DNA of 64,000 bases from Buttiauxella agrestis ATCC 33320 (lineage in GTDB: Bacteria > Pseudomonadota > Gammaproteobacteria > Enterobacterales > Enterobacteriaceae): the NCBI RefSeq assembly GCF_000735355.1, contig NZ_JMPI01000022.1, positions 62,025 through 126,024 on the forward strand. The letters are read 5' to 3'. The stretch's first letter is position 1. Each line of letters opens with the position of its first letter. Shown here piece after piece: positions 1 through 8,800 of the stretch. The position numbers were made by a program, and so were the translations under genes. Below the pieces are notes generated by a model. That model ran no database searches. It saw only the letters and a list, made by a program, of their open reading frames with translations, and was not told the DNA's origin.

Positions 1-1
1 C

Positions 2-598
2 CCGTTGCCGACGGTGATTATCGCGGAGTCCACGGTGAGCAGCCATCGCGACGTGATTGGGCGAGACAATCGCCAGGCCGGGAACCAGGCGACGCGCTAT
101 CTGCTCGATCGCGGCCACCGCAATATCGCTTATCTGGGCGGTACGGCGGCAAATCTCATGCGCGAGGAACGCTTGCTCGGTTATCGCAACGCGCTGGCGC
201 AGTACGATTTACCGTTCCGTGAAGAGTGGGCGCCAGTTTGTGAAAATGATACGGAAGCGGCGGCCCGTTTAACGCGCCAGTTGCTTGAGAAAAACAGCAA
301 AATCACCGCCATGCTTTGCCATTCCCCCTCGGCCATTATTGGCTGCCTGAATGGGATTGCGCAGGTTGGGCGTACCGTCGGTAAAGACGTGTTTTTAACG
401 CAGCAGGTTTCGTTGATTGGTTTTGAAGACATGATGAACATTAATCTTACTTCGCCACGGTTTACCTACGTTTCGGCATCCAGTGAAGAAGCGGGAAGAC
501 AAGCCGCAACGCTGATTGTGAACAAGATTAAAGAGCCGACGTTACCGCCGCAGAAGATTATTATTTCCGGGGAGTTGGTTCAGCGGGAATCGGCTTAA
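2..598 (+). CDS. LacI-family transcriptional regulator, MalI-like (5' part missing)
   Basis: The reading frame is open from the window edge, so the N-terminal helix-turn-helix lies outside. What remains is the C-terminal half of a periplasmic-binding-protein-like effector domain, about 198 residues. It contains the GRDNRQAGNQATRYLL stretch, the GHRNIAYLGG strand-turn and the late SLIGFEDM element typical of LacI/GalR regulators. The overall pattern recalls MalI of E. coli, but the effector cannot be told. It would be a dimeric DNA-binding repressor of sugar genes, probably located upstream of the window. No terminator with a T-run follows it. Family assignment is firm; the MalI comparison is from memory of the family. 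Confidence 0.85.
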   Translation, partial: PLPTVIIAESTVSSHRDVIGRDNRQAGNQATRYLLDRGHRNIAYLGGTAANLMREERLLGYRNALAQYDLPFREEWAPVCENDTEAAARLTRQLLEKNSKITAMLCHSPSAIIGCLNGIAQVGRTVGKDVFLTQQVSLIGFEDMMNINLTSPRFTYVSASSEEAGRQAATLIVNKIKEPTLPPQKIIISGELVQRESA

Positions 599-644
599 CT
601 AAATGAGCAAAAAACACATCCTCCAAAGCATCGTTTAGCATAAG

Positions 645-738
645 GTAGTGAGGGGGTTATATGATAATGCCTTTCACTACTTATTCAGAAAAAGATGTTG
701 TTGGATACAAAAATGTGAGTCATGTTGCATTCATGTAA
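645..738 (+). other. Possible 25-codon ORF inside a hairpin, upstream of the helicase gene
   Basis: An ATG at 661 is preceded at good spacing by a G-rich ribosome-site-like run (651-656) and runs 25 codons to a TAA at 736-738. The inverted repeat GTAGTGA (645-651) and TCACTAC (674-680) would put that run and the start codon in the loop. This lies in the otherwise empty, AT-rich gap 599-940. No homology is recognised. It could be a leader peptide, a remnant or chance. Confidence 0.15.
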
Positions 739-747
739 TAAAAGTTT

Positions 748-775
748 TTGTTAAGTCAAATTTAAAACCTATATG
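748..775 (+). promoter_or_regulatory. Candidate sigma-70 promoter for the helicase gene
   Basis: TTGTTA (748-753) and TATATG (770-775) are separated by 16 bases in a very AT-rich tract. Each box has two mismatches to consensus or fewer. This would give a leader of about 160 nt before the start at 941. AT-rich DNA produces such matches by chance, so this is only a candidate. Confidence 0.3.
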
Positions 776-879
776 AAATTCTTTATAAACTAGATGTCAA
801 TTAAGGATATGTATTCTAATTTTCCTTGAGTAAGGAGAAGGAGTAAGATAGATAAATCATAAAAAAACACTTCAAATGG

Positions 880-917
880 CCACTCACTACACCGAGTGGG
901 GGATGATTTTGTCATCC
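880..917 (+). promoter_or_regulatory. Two adjacent hairpins in the leader of the helicase gene
   Basis: CCACTC (880-885) pairs with GAGTGG (894-899) around an 8-base loop. Directly after it, GGATGA (901-906) pairs with TCATCC (912-917) around a 5-base loop. Neither is followed by a T-run, so they are not classical terminators. They sit 24 bases upstream of the start codon and could be an RNA leader structure, a protein-binding site, or the end of the upstream transcription unit. Confidence 0.4.
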
Positions 918-940
918 ACTAAAACAACGTACTGGAATCT

Positions 941-3900
941 ATGTATATGTCTGATAATGAAAGTTCACCTTTTCAAAATGGCAGCTTATCGTTAGAACAA
1001 AAGCTTGACCGAGCACGTACAGAACTTCTTGACCTAACAGCACGTAACAAACTTCTCAATATTCCACGGACTAAAACAGCTAAGCAACTTGAGATCGTGG
1101 ATGAGCGTTCTGATGAAATCTATCGGTTGCTGGTGAAAGAAGGACGAGCGTTTACTTTTCTTCCTGGCCGAGCAGGAAAAAAAGGTGAAGTGATTGACGA
1201 TAACGATGCTGAAGGCAGTAATGAAGAGTCGGATGAACAGACATATGATTTTGACGTCAACTACGATAATTATGAACTAAAAGCTGAACATCAAGATACA
1301 AAATTCCAGACTCGCCTAACGTCAAAGGGCTTACAGAAGCGGTTGCTCGATCTGTACCATGACTCAAGGACTCTTGAGGAAGATCAGGGTGTAAACATTC
1401 TGTTCCTAACTCTGGGTTCTCTCAAATGGATCGATCCTAACAATAAAGAAAATCTTCGGTATGCACCGATAGTTTTGTTGCCTGTAAATCTCGAACGTGG
1501 CACAGCCAGAGAAAGATTTAAACTAACAATTAGGCAAGACGATATAATTCCAAATTTATCATTGGAAACTTATTTAGAGCGGGTACATGAAATTATTTTA
1601 CCTGAAATGAATATGGATGATGATTTTGATATCTCTAGTTATATGTCCCAAGTTGCCGACTCTATTGTTATAAAAAAAGATTGGGAAGTATTGGAGAATG
1701 ATATCACTCTTGGTTTTTTCTCCTTCTCAAAATTTCTAATGTATCGCGACCTTGATCCTGCAAACTGGCCTGAGAACGAACGCATAACAGATCAACCAAT
1801 TATCCAATCTCTTATGGTTAATGGTTTTGATTGTAGAGATGAAATGTTCCCGGATGATGCACCAATAGATTCGTTAATTCCACCGCGTGATATGCTGCAT
1901 ATCATGGATAGCGATACATCACAAACATTAGCTATACATGATGTTCGTAAAGGTAAAAGCCTTGTTATTCAAGGTCCTCCGGGAACGGGGAAGTCTCAGA
2001 CAATAGCAAATGTGATTGCTTCAGCAATTGCTGATGGGAAGACAGTTCTTTTTGTTGCTGAAAAATTAGCGGCACTTGAAGTAGTAAAACGTCGTTTAGA
2101 TCAGGCTGGTGTAGGCGATGCATGTCTGGAATTACATAGTAATAAAGCCAATAAACGTGGTTTTCTTGATGAATTAAAACGAGTTTGGGAGTTAGGATCA
2201 CCCAGAGGTGAATTTCCTGATGTCCTTGTAGAGAATTTAACTGCTATAAGGGACACTCTAAATCAGCACCCAACAAGACTTCACAAAGTTTATCATCCTG
2301 CAGAGTTATCACCTTACCAAGTCATGGGGCATCTTGTACGCTTGCGTCAGGCAGGCCAGGCACCCACTGATTTAAAACTGCATCATTTTGAAGAATGGAA
2401 TCAAAACGATTTTGTCAAAAGGATTGATTTGGCTAAAGAGATTGTTGAGAGGATCACTGATATTGGTTTACCAGACCAACATCCATGGAACGGTGTGAAT
2501 CTTGAGGAAATTTTACCAGTAGAAGTTGAAAGACTAGTTCCTCGATTAAGCGGTTTGCAAAATAGTGTGACAAAACTACAGTCAGATACTATTTATCTAG
2601 CTGGTGAACTAGCAACTACTCCGCCACTTGTATTATCCGATCTCGAAAGTCTTGTTGAAATTACTGAATTTGTAATAGATGCCCCTAAAATTTCCACAGA
2701 TGCACTGAGTTCTCCTATTTGGCAGGAAAATTTAGCTCCTGTTAAAAAGCTTATTAATAATGTTAGAGAGTATCAACAGGCTTATCAGAGTGTTGAGTCG
2801 TATATCGTTTTAAGTGAAATAGAAACACCACTCGGTGAGTTGGGTGATGCACTCGCTAAGTTGCCTCAAGATTTTGATTCAAATGGGTTTTCTGCATCGA
2901 GAAACTTACTTAGTCTGTTACAGAAGCTTTCTCAAGACGCGATGCGCCTGCATGAAGAACTCGGTACTCACGAGGGATTTAGTACTATTCAGGAAATAGA
3001 GAGGCTTGTTGCATTAGGTGAAAGAGTTGCGGAAGCCCCGGATGCCTGCCCAGATGCCTTTATTGCTTCTGTATGGGATCACGGCGTAGAAAAAGCTGCA
3101 GAGCTAGTAGATTCAATATCAACATTCACTTCCATATATAGCGCAATTGAAAATCAGATAAACGAGTCATCATGGGGAATGGACTTACTGGCGACCAGAA
3201 ATACTCTTGCAAGCCATACAGGGATCTTCCGCTTTTTCAATTCTGATTGGCGGAAGGCAAAAGCATTAGTCGGTTCTCTCCTCAAAAATTCAGCATTGCC
3301 AATTGAACAACAAATACAGTTGTTAGATGAACTAATCCGCGGCCAGGCAGCGAAGAAAACTATCAAAGAAAATAATGAATTTGGTAATTCAGCCTTCGGC
3401 ACTGATTGGCGAGGAGAAAAGAGTAATAGTTCATCTTTAATGGCATTAGTTGAATGGATGAGAACATTACGTGGAGTTGGAGCCGAGGCCCGGCAATTGG
3501 CCGGTCGCCTTGCTGACAGGGAAGGTATTAAGCTCAGAACTCAACAATTAAACAATTTACTGCAACAAGTTCGAACAGAATTGGATGTTCTTTGGTATTC
3601 CTTTGGACACTCGCCCGAAGAGTATTTTTCAAATCAGCTCTCTATCTCACGTGTCTCGCTAATTTTCATTGAACAGCGTGTCCAAAAGTTAAATTGGATC
3701 GATGTAATATCGCGAAAAGTTTTGCTTAATCCTTCTTCACGCATCGACGAGCGAAGCCAGATGATCATGAAGATTATTGAGCTTCAGCAACGTGCTGCAC
3801 AGATCAATTCTGAAAGTCAAGTTGGTGAGCATGCATTTGGCACCGATTGGAAAGCACAGCATTCCGATTTGCAGATACTTTGTCATGCATTTGACTGGAT

Positions 3901-6514
3901 TGAAAAACATTCAGATTTACGTTTTGTGGCTGCGAAAATAACGGATTGCAATGCAGTGCTTCAATCAGCAAAAGATGCTGTGGATTCTGGTGAGCAAATA
4001 TCAAATCAAATCACTCAGATAGCAAATGAATTTTGCTCTGAGCCTGAGACATTATTTGGAGTGACAACCGTTGCCCAGATATCTTTAAAATCTCTGGATG
4101 AGAAGTTACAAACTTGGATATCTCATTCGGAGCAGCTTTCCAAGTGGGTTGCTTATAGGCATCGTATTTCTCTGGCGCATAAATTTGGATTGGGTGACGT
4201 TGTTGAAAGCCTGGCAAATGGGAAACTTAGTTTAGATTCATGTATCTCATCAGTAGAGCGGTCGTATTTTGAGTCATTACTAAAAATGATGGTATCTAAA
4301 GAGCCTGAGTTAGCTCGTTTTGATGGTGAGCTACATTCTCGCCAGGTTGCAGGCTTTGCTGAATTAGATCTCAAGCGAATCAAGGCTGCAAGCCTTGAAG
4401 TAGTACGAACACATCATAGACAAATCCCATCTAAAAATGCTGGATTCGGTCCTGTAGGGATTCTGCGTGCTGAGATGGTTAAGAAAAGAGGTCATATGCC
4501 TATTCGACAATTAATGTTGAAGGCAGGATCTGCTATTCAGGCACTAAAACCTGTAATGATGATGAGTCCATTATCTGTCGCTCAATTCCTAATCCCCGGA
4601 AAACAAAAGTTTGACCTTTTAGTTATGGATGAAGCTAGTCAAATACAACCAGTAGATGCAATCGGTGCAATAGCACGTTGTAAACAAGTTGTCGTTGTAG
4701 GTGATGAACGCCAACTTCCACCAACACGCTTCTTTGCCAAAATGACAGAGTCCGTAAACGATGATGAGGATGATATTGCTCAAGTCTCTGATATTGAAAG
4801 TATTCTTGGGTTGTTTGTTGCCCGTGGGTTACCGCAGCGAATGTTAAGATGGCATTACCGCAGTAGGCACGAATCTTTGATAGCCGTATCAAATACTCAA
4901 TTTTATGAGAATAAACTTTTTATTGTGCCGAGTCCTTACACGCAGGAAGCAGGGATGGGACTGCAATTTCGTCCGGTTGTAGATGGTATTTTTGAAACAG
5001 GGAAAGGCATAAACGCAGTAGAGGCTAAACAAGTTGCTTTGGCAATCATGGAACATGCCCGTAAATACCCAGAGCAGTCTTTAGGTGTGGCTACATTTTC
5101 AGTTTCTCAACGTAAAGTGATTCAGGATGAACTCGAACTTTTGCGCCGACTGAATCCAGATTTAGAAGAGTTTTTTAACGCCCATCTTAGTGAGCCATTC
5201 TTTGTAAAAAACCTTGAGAACGTTCAAGGTGATGAGCGTGATGTTATTATGATATCAGTAGGATACGCCAGGAATCCTCAGGGATATATGGCTATGCGGT
5301 TCGGTCCCCTCGGCTCAGAGGGCGGGGAGAGAAGACTCAATGTTTTGATTAGCCGTGCGAAACGACGTTGTGAGGTATTCGCTTCAATTACTGACGAAGA
5401 TATTGATTTGGAAAGAGCAAAGGGCAAAGGGGTAGTTGCGTTCAAACTCTTTTTGCAATATGCCCGAACCGGCAAAATTTCCTTAGCTCAGCGTACAGAA
5501 AGAGAAATGGACAGCATCTTTGAAGAACAAGTAGCTGACGCTATCCAAAAAGCTGGTTTCCAGGTTCATCCGCAGGTTGGTATTGCTGGATTCTTTATTG
5601 ACCTGGGGATTGCCGATCCTGAAATGCCGGGTCGATATTTGCTGGGTATCGAATGCGATGGACGAGCTTACCATTCCTCCCGTTCTGCGCGAGAACGAGA
5701 TCGCTTACGCCAGGCTGTCCTCGAAGATCATGGATGGATTATTCATAGGATCTGGAGCACTGATTGGTTCCAACGGCCAGCGGAACAATTGCAGCGAACA
5801 TTGCAGGCAATTGAATCTGCAAAAAGAGAATTGTCAGAACGTTCAGAAAGAACTCAAAATCGTTCCCGCGCAGTTCCTGTCGATATTATAACGGTCGATC
5901 GAGGTCCCGTCGTTGAAATTGGACTGGTTGATGCTGATGTTATTGCTACTGCTTCGCTGGATTACGTTGAAGCTAAACCAGTCGCACACCTAAATTATGA
6001 ACTGCATGAAACACCTTTAGGGATCCTGACCGAATTAGTTGAACAAATAATTGAAATCGAATCACCGGTGCACTTCAGTGAAGTTGTTACGAGAATTAGA
6101 ACCGCTTGGGGATTACAGAGAACAGGCGCAAGGATTGAGTCTGTAGTCGACCGAGCGGCCAATCTTGTGTGTAAAAAAGGGGACATTATCAGAGACGGTC
6201 AGTTTTTAATTCACCAGAAATCGATAATTGCTCTTCGAAACCGCCAGAATGTCGAGTCTTTAGGGCTGCGAAAGATTGAAATGCTTCCTCCAAAAGAAAT
6301 TGCCGTCGGAGTGGTCCAGGTAGTTAAGAATAATTTGGGGGCTACTGATGATGAGATTGTTGTATCAATTTCGAGAATGCTAGGTTTTAAATCGACCAGT
6401 AGTGTATTGCGTAAAGCAATATTAGATATTCTTGAGGGCCTTCTCGAAGACAGTCTTCTATTGCGGGATGAAGCAATGGTTGTGGAAAATAAATTAATAT
6501 CTACGACTGAGTAA
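941..6514 (+). CDS. DUF4011-SF1 helicase-Vsr-like nuclease-DUF3320 protein, probable antiphage defence
   Basis: This is a single 1857-residue protein. The N-terminal DUF4011 signature LLDLTARNKLLN lies at about 29-40. The superfamily 1 helicase core has Walker A GPPGTGKS at 345-352, Walker B DEAS at 1230-1233, GDERQLPPT at 1254-1262, ENVQGDERD at 1426-1434 and motif VI around RLNVLISRAKR at 1465-1475. Nearly 900 residues separate Walker A and B, as in the COG1112 family. A Vsr/DUF559-like nuclease follows with D1554, E1571 and D1573 (D-x16-ExD), then a DUF3320 region from about 1680. This order matches the Hhe-type (DUF4011-helicase-Vsr) single-protein defence system. The gene is visibly more AT-rich than rnk beside it and has no partner gene, which suggests horizontal gain. 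Function is inferred from architecture. In-frame ATGs occur at 941 and 947, and no strong ribosome site decides between them. Confidence 0.9.
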   Translation: MYMSDNESSPFQNGSLSLEQKLDRARTELLDLTARNKLLNIPRTKTAKQLEIVDERSDEIYRLLVKEGRAFTFLPGRAGKKGEVIDDNDAEGSNEESDEQTYDFDVNYDNYELKAEHQDTKFQTRLTSKGLQKRLLDLYHDSRTLEEDQGVNILFLTLGSLKWIDPNNKENLRYAPIVLLPVNLERGTARERFKLTIRQDDIIPNLSLETYLERVHEIILPEMNMDDDFDISSYMSQVADSIVIKKDWEVLENDITLGFFSFSKFLMYRDLDPANWPENERITDQPIIQSLMVNGFDCRDEMFPDDAPIDSLIPPRDMLHIMDSDTSQTLAIHDVRKGKSLVIQGPPGTGKSQTIANVIASAIADGKTVLFVAEKLAALEVVKRRLDQAGVGDACLELHSNKANKRGFLDELKRVWELGSPRGEFPDVLVENLTAIRDTLNQHPTRLHKVYHPAELSPYQVMGHLVRLRQAGQAPTDLKLHHFEEWNQNDFVKRIDLAKEIVERITDIGLPDQHPWNGVNLEEILPVEVERLVPRLSGLQNSVTKLQSDTIYLAGELATTPPLVLSDLESLVEITEFVIDAPKISTDALSSPIWQENLAPVKKLINNVREYQQAYQSVESYIVLSEIETPLGELGDALAKLPQDFDSNGFSASRNLLSLLQKLSQDAMRLHEELGTHEGFSTIQEIERLVALGERVAEAPDACPDAFIASVWDHGVEKAAELVDSISTFTSIYSAIENQINESSWGMDLLATRNTLASHTGIFRFFNSDWRKAKALVGSLLKNSALPIEQQIQLLDELIRGQAAKKTIKENNEFGNSAFGTDWRGEKSNSSSLMALVEWMRTLRGVGAEARQLAGRLADREGIKLRTQQLNNLLQQVRTELDVLWYSFGHSPEEYFSNQLSISRVSLIFIEQRVQKLNWIDVISRKVLLNPSSRIDERSQMIMKIIELQQRAAQINSESQVGEHAFGTDWKAQHSDLQILCHAFDWIEKHSDLRFVAAKITDCNAVLQSAKDAVDSGEQISNQITQIANEFCSEPETLFGVTTVAQISLKSLDEKLQTWISHSEQLSKWVAYRHRISLAHKFGLGDVVESLANGKLSLDSCISSVERSYFESLLKMMVSKEPELARFDGELHSRQVAGFAELDLKRIKAASLEVVRTHHRQIPSKNAGFGPVGILRAEMVKKRGHMPIRQLMLKAGSAIQALKPVMMMSPLSVAQFLIPGKQKFDLLVMDEASQIQPVDAIGAIARCKQVVVVGDERQLPPTRFFAKMTESVNDDEDDIAQVSDIESILGLFVARGLPQRMLRWHYRSRHESLIAVSNTQFYENKLFIVPSPYTQEAGMGLQFRPVVDGIFETGKGINAVEAKQVALAIMEHARKYPEQSLGVATFSVSQRKVIQDELELLRRLNPDLEEFFNAHLSEPFFVKNLENVQGDERDVIMISVGYARNPQGYMAMRFGPLGSEGGERRLNVLISRAKRRCEVFASITDEDIDLERAKGKGVVAFKLFLQYARTGKISLAQRTEREMDSIFEEQVADAIQKAGFQVHPQVGIAGFFIDLGIADPEMPGRYLLGIECDGRAYHSSRSARERDRLRQAVLEDHGWIIHRIWSTDWFQRPAEQLQRTLQAIESAKRELSERSERTQNRSRAVPVDIITVDRGPVVEIGLVDADVIATASLDYVEAKPVAHLNYELHETPLGILTELVEQIIEIESPVHFSEVVTRIRTAWGLQRTGARIESVVDRAANLVCKKGDIIRDGQFLIHQKSIIALRNRQNVESLGLRKIEMLPPKEIAVGVVQVVKNNLGATDDEIVVSISRMLGFKSTSSVLRKAILDILEGLLEDSLLLRDEAMVVENKLISTTE

Positions 6515-6534
6515 CTTACTGTTTTGATGTGTTT

Positions 6535-6567
6535 AAGGGCTTAATGAAAATTAAGCCCTTATTTTCA
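6535..6567. terminator. Bidirectional terminator between the helicase gene and rnk
   Basis: A perfect 10-bp stem, AAGGGCTTAA (6535-6544) with TTAAGCCCTT (6551-6560), encloses a 6-base loop between two convergent genes. A short T-rich tract follows on the plus strand. Confidence 0.7.
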
Positions 6568-6978
6568 TTAACGGTGATATTCACCCGCCGCTTCTGGCTG
6601 GTACTGCACCTCTAGCACTTCGAGATGTGTCTGGTTGCCGTTTGGCAACGTCCAGTTAATCGTCGCACCGGCACGTAAACCCAAAAGCGCTGCTCCAACG
6701 GGCGCCATCACTGAAAGCTGGTTATCGCTGTCTGTCAGGTTTGCCGGGTAAACCAGTGTGCGCACATGCTCTTCTTTCGAGGACAAATCGCGGAATTTCA
6801 CGCGGCTGTTCATCGTCACAACATCAGCCGGAATATCTTCAGGCTTACGCATTTCCGCTCTGTCCAGTTCGGCATTCAGCACGGTTGCTACCGGCTGGTT
6901 GGCAAATTGTGGCTGCTCCAGCAAACGGTCAATACGCTCGGCATCGAGTTCATTAATGATAATGGCTGGTCTGGACAT
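6568..6978 (-). CDS. rnk: Regulator of nucleoside diphosphate kinase Rnk
   Basis: The protein has 136 residues, the E. coli length. It has an N-terminal coiled region and a C-terminal GreA/GreB-like FKBP-fold domain with the family signatures VTMNSRVKF and [12 protein letters not shown]. Rnk binds RNA polymerase near the secondary channel and was first described for effects on nucleoside diphosphate kinase and stress. In E. coli rnk lies next to rna. Here about 6 kb of other genes separate them, which marks this junction as an insertion site. It is monocistronic and convergent with the helicase gene. Confidence 0.97.
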   Translation of the reverse strand: MSRPAIIINELDAERIDRLLEQPQFANQPVATVLNAELDRAEMRKPEDIPADVVTMNSRVKFRDLSSKEEHVRTLVYPANLTDSDNQLSVMAPVGAALLGLRAGATINWTLPNGNQTHLEVLEVQYQPEAAGEYHR

Positions 6979-7035
6979 AATTCTCGTTTCTCTCCGTGTA
7001 AATAGCAGGCAGTCATATGCCTGATGAGGACCTTA

Positions 7036-7070
7036 CAAAAGAAAACCCTCACCGGTAAGAGTGAGGGTTT
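7036..7070 (-). terminator. Rho-independent terminator of the GntP-family permease gene
   Basis: AAACCCTCAC (7043-7052) and GTGAGGGTTT (7061-7070) form a perfect 10-bp stem with an 8-base loop. On the minus strand the stem is followed by TTCTTTTG. It lies just past the stop of the minus-strand permease gene. Confidence 0.85.
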
Positions 7071-7134
7071 GGTCTGTAGTGATGATACTGAGCTTAGCCC
7101 ATAGTTTAAAGTGACATCAGTCACAAACTACCGT

Positions 7135-8511
7135 TTACAGAATAATGCTGCCGACCAAAGCGAACAGGAAGGCGATAGTCCCGATAAGCGTTTCCATCAC
7201 GGTCCAGGTCTTCAGCGTGGTTTTCTCGTCCATTTCAAGGAAACGGCCGACCAGCCAGAAACCGGAGTCGTTCACGTGAGACAGCACGGTTGCGCCGCCA
7301 GCAATCGCCACCACGATAAAGCACAGGTCGAACTGGCTAAGGCCAGGAGTTGCTGCGACCATCGGGGAAATCAGTGCCGCAGTGGTGGTCAGCGCAACTG
7401 TTGCCGAACCTTGTGCCACACGCAGAGCGGTAGAGATAACGAATGCGGCAACAATCACCGGCATACCGGTATCAGACAAAATACCTGCCAGCGCATCGCC
7501 AATGCCGCTTGCACGCAGAACGCCGCCGAACATACCACCCGCACCGGTTACCAGAATGATGCCGCAGATTGGGCCAAGCGCGCCATCACACACTTTTTCC
7601 AGATGCTGACGGCTATGGCGGCCGCTAAACACTGCCAGGGCGAAGAACACGGTAATCAGCAAGGCGATAGGGGTTTTACCTAACATACGCAGGAACTGAA
7701 CCACGGTGTTATCGGCAGTTACCCAACCGAGCACGGTCGCGGTGTTCAGGCCGGTATCGAGGAAGATCAGAACCAGTGGCAGCATCAGGATGGATAAAAC
7801 GGTACCAAACGCTGGCGGCTGGTGGTTAGGATCGGCTTCAACGCTTCCGAGGAAAGAAGAAGGCAGAGGAACTTCGAATTTTTTACCCGCGTACAGGCCA
7901 AACAGGTAAGCACCGAGATACCAGGTTGGGAGCGCGATCACCAGACCGACAATCACCAGCAGGCCGATGTTTGCACCCAGTAATTCACTGGCAGCAACCG
8001 GACCCGGATGCGGTGGCAGCAAGGCGTGCATGACGGCAAACGCACCCGCAGCAGGCAGCGCATATTTAAGCGTGGAACCACCAAACTGTTTTGCCACACT
8101 GAAGATAATCGGCAGCATGACGACCAGACCCGCATCGAAGAAGATCGGGAAGCCAAACAGCAATGAGGCCACGCCGAGCGCCAACGGAGCGCGGTGCGAA
8201 CCAAATTTACCAACCAGCGTGTCAGCCAGTACTTTTGCGCCGCCGGAAATTTCCAGCAGACGGCCAATCATTGCTCCGAGGCCAACCAGCAGTGCAACGC
8301 CCGCCAGCGTGCTACCAAAACCGCCCAAAATAGTCGGGACAATTTTGTCGAATGGCACGCCAGTGACCAGGGCTACGACAACGCTCACCAGTGTTAATGC
8401 TAAGAATGCATGCACCTTGAAGCGCATGATGAGAAGAAGCAGGAGTAGAACTGCACAGGCTGCGATCCCTAGCAGGGTTCCTGCACCGTAATGGGCTGTA
8501 AGTTCGGTCAT
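7135..8511 (-). CDS. GntP-family gluconate:H+ symporter
   Basis: This is a 458-residue inner-membrane protein with about 12-14 hydrophobic segments, the usual GntP-family size. Diagnostic stretches are LLPPHPGPVAA in the middle, RVAQGSATVALTT late, and SHVNDSGFWLVGRF before the C-terminus. The family takes up gluconate, idonate or related sugar acids with protons. Two GntR-type operators upstream (8573-8602) point to gluconate as the substrate. It has a good ribosome site (GAGGAAA) before the ATG. It is monocistronic with its own terminator. Which of the E. coli paralogues (GntT, GntU, GntP, IdnT) it matches best cannot be decided by eye. Confidence 0.93.
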   Translation of the reverse strand: MTELTAHYGAGTLLGIAACAVLLLLLLIMRFKVHAFLALTLVSVVVALVTGVPFDKIVPTILGGFGSTLAGVALLVGLGAMIGRLLEISGGAKVLADTLVGKFGSHRAPLALGVASLLFGFPIFFDAGLVVMLPIIFSVAKQFGGSTLKYALPAAGAFAVMHALLPPHPGPVAASELLGANIGLLVIVGLVIALPTWYLGAYLFGLYAGKKFEVPLPSSFLGSVEADPNHQPPAFGTVLSILMLPLVLIFLDTGLNTATVLGWVTADNTVVQFLRMLGKTPIALLITVFFALAVFSGRHSRQHLEKVCDGALGPICGIILVTGAGGMFGGVLRASGIGDALAGILSDTGMPVIVAAFVISTALRVAQGSATVALTTTAALISPMVAATPGLSQFDLCFIVVAIAGGATVLSHVNDSGFWLVGRFLEMDEKTTLKTWTVMETLIGTIAFLFALVGSIIL

Positions 8512-8572
8512 ATGTTTTCCTCTGCGCCGACTTTATAAGTGAAAAAGGCTTTAAGCATAATTCACCAGATTG

Positions 8573-8602
8573 CTGATACCGGTAACATGATATCGGTAAC
8601 AT
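8573..8602 (-). promoter_or_regulatory. Two tandem GntR-type operators upstream of the permease gene
   Basis: On the minus strand, ATGTTACCGGTATCAG (8573-8588) and ATGTTACCGATATCAT (8587-8602) overlap by two bases. Both match the ATGTTAC-CGN-GTAACAT palindrome known for the E. coli gluconate repressor GntR closely. They lie 62-91 bases upstream of the permease start, where a repressor would block the promoter. GntR itself is not encoded in the window. Confidence 0.8.
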
Positions 8603-8800
8603 GACGCTGTCGGGAATGGACTACCTCATGTTTATTAACATTTTGGGAGCAAGGTCAAACTATCGAAATAAACCCTCACAAGCCGCAGTAGAACAATTGC
8701 TGACCGTAAATAAACCTGCCTGGTGAGAAAATTGAATTACGCTGTATATGCACCTTTCAATTGGGCACATCGTACGACCATCACCTGAACAGGAGTTATC

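Noticed and set aside
7111-7683. A 190-codon plus-strand ORF opposite the GntP-family permease gene
   Set aside because: It is antisense to a clearly coding membrane-protein gene, and its Gln/His/Cys-rich low-complexity product is typical of shadow frames.
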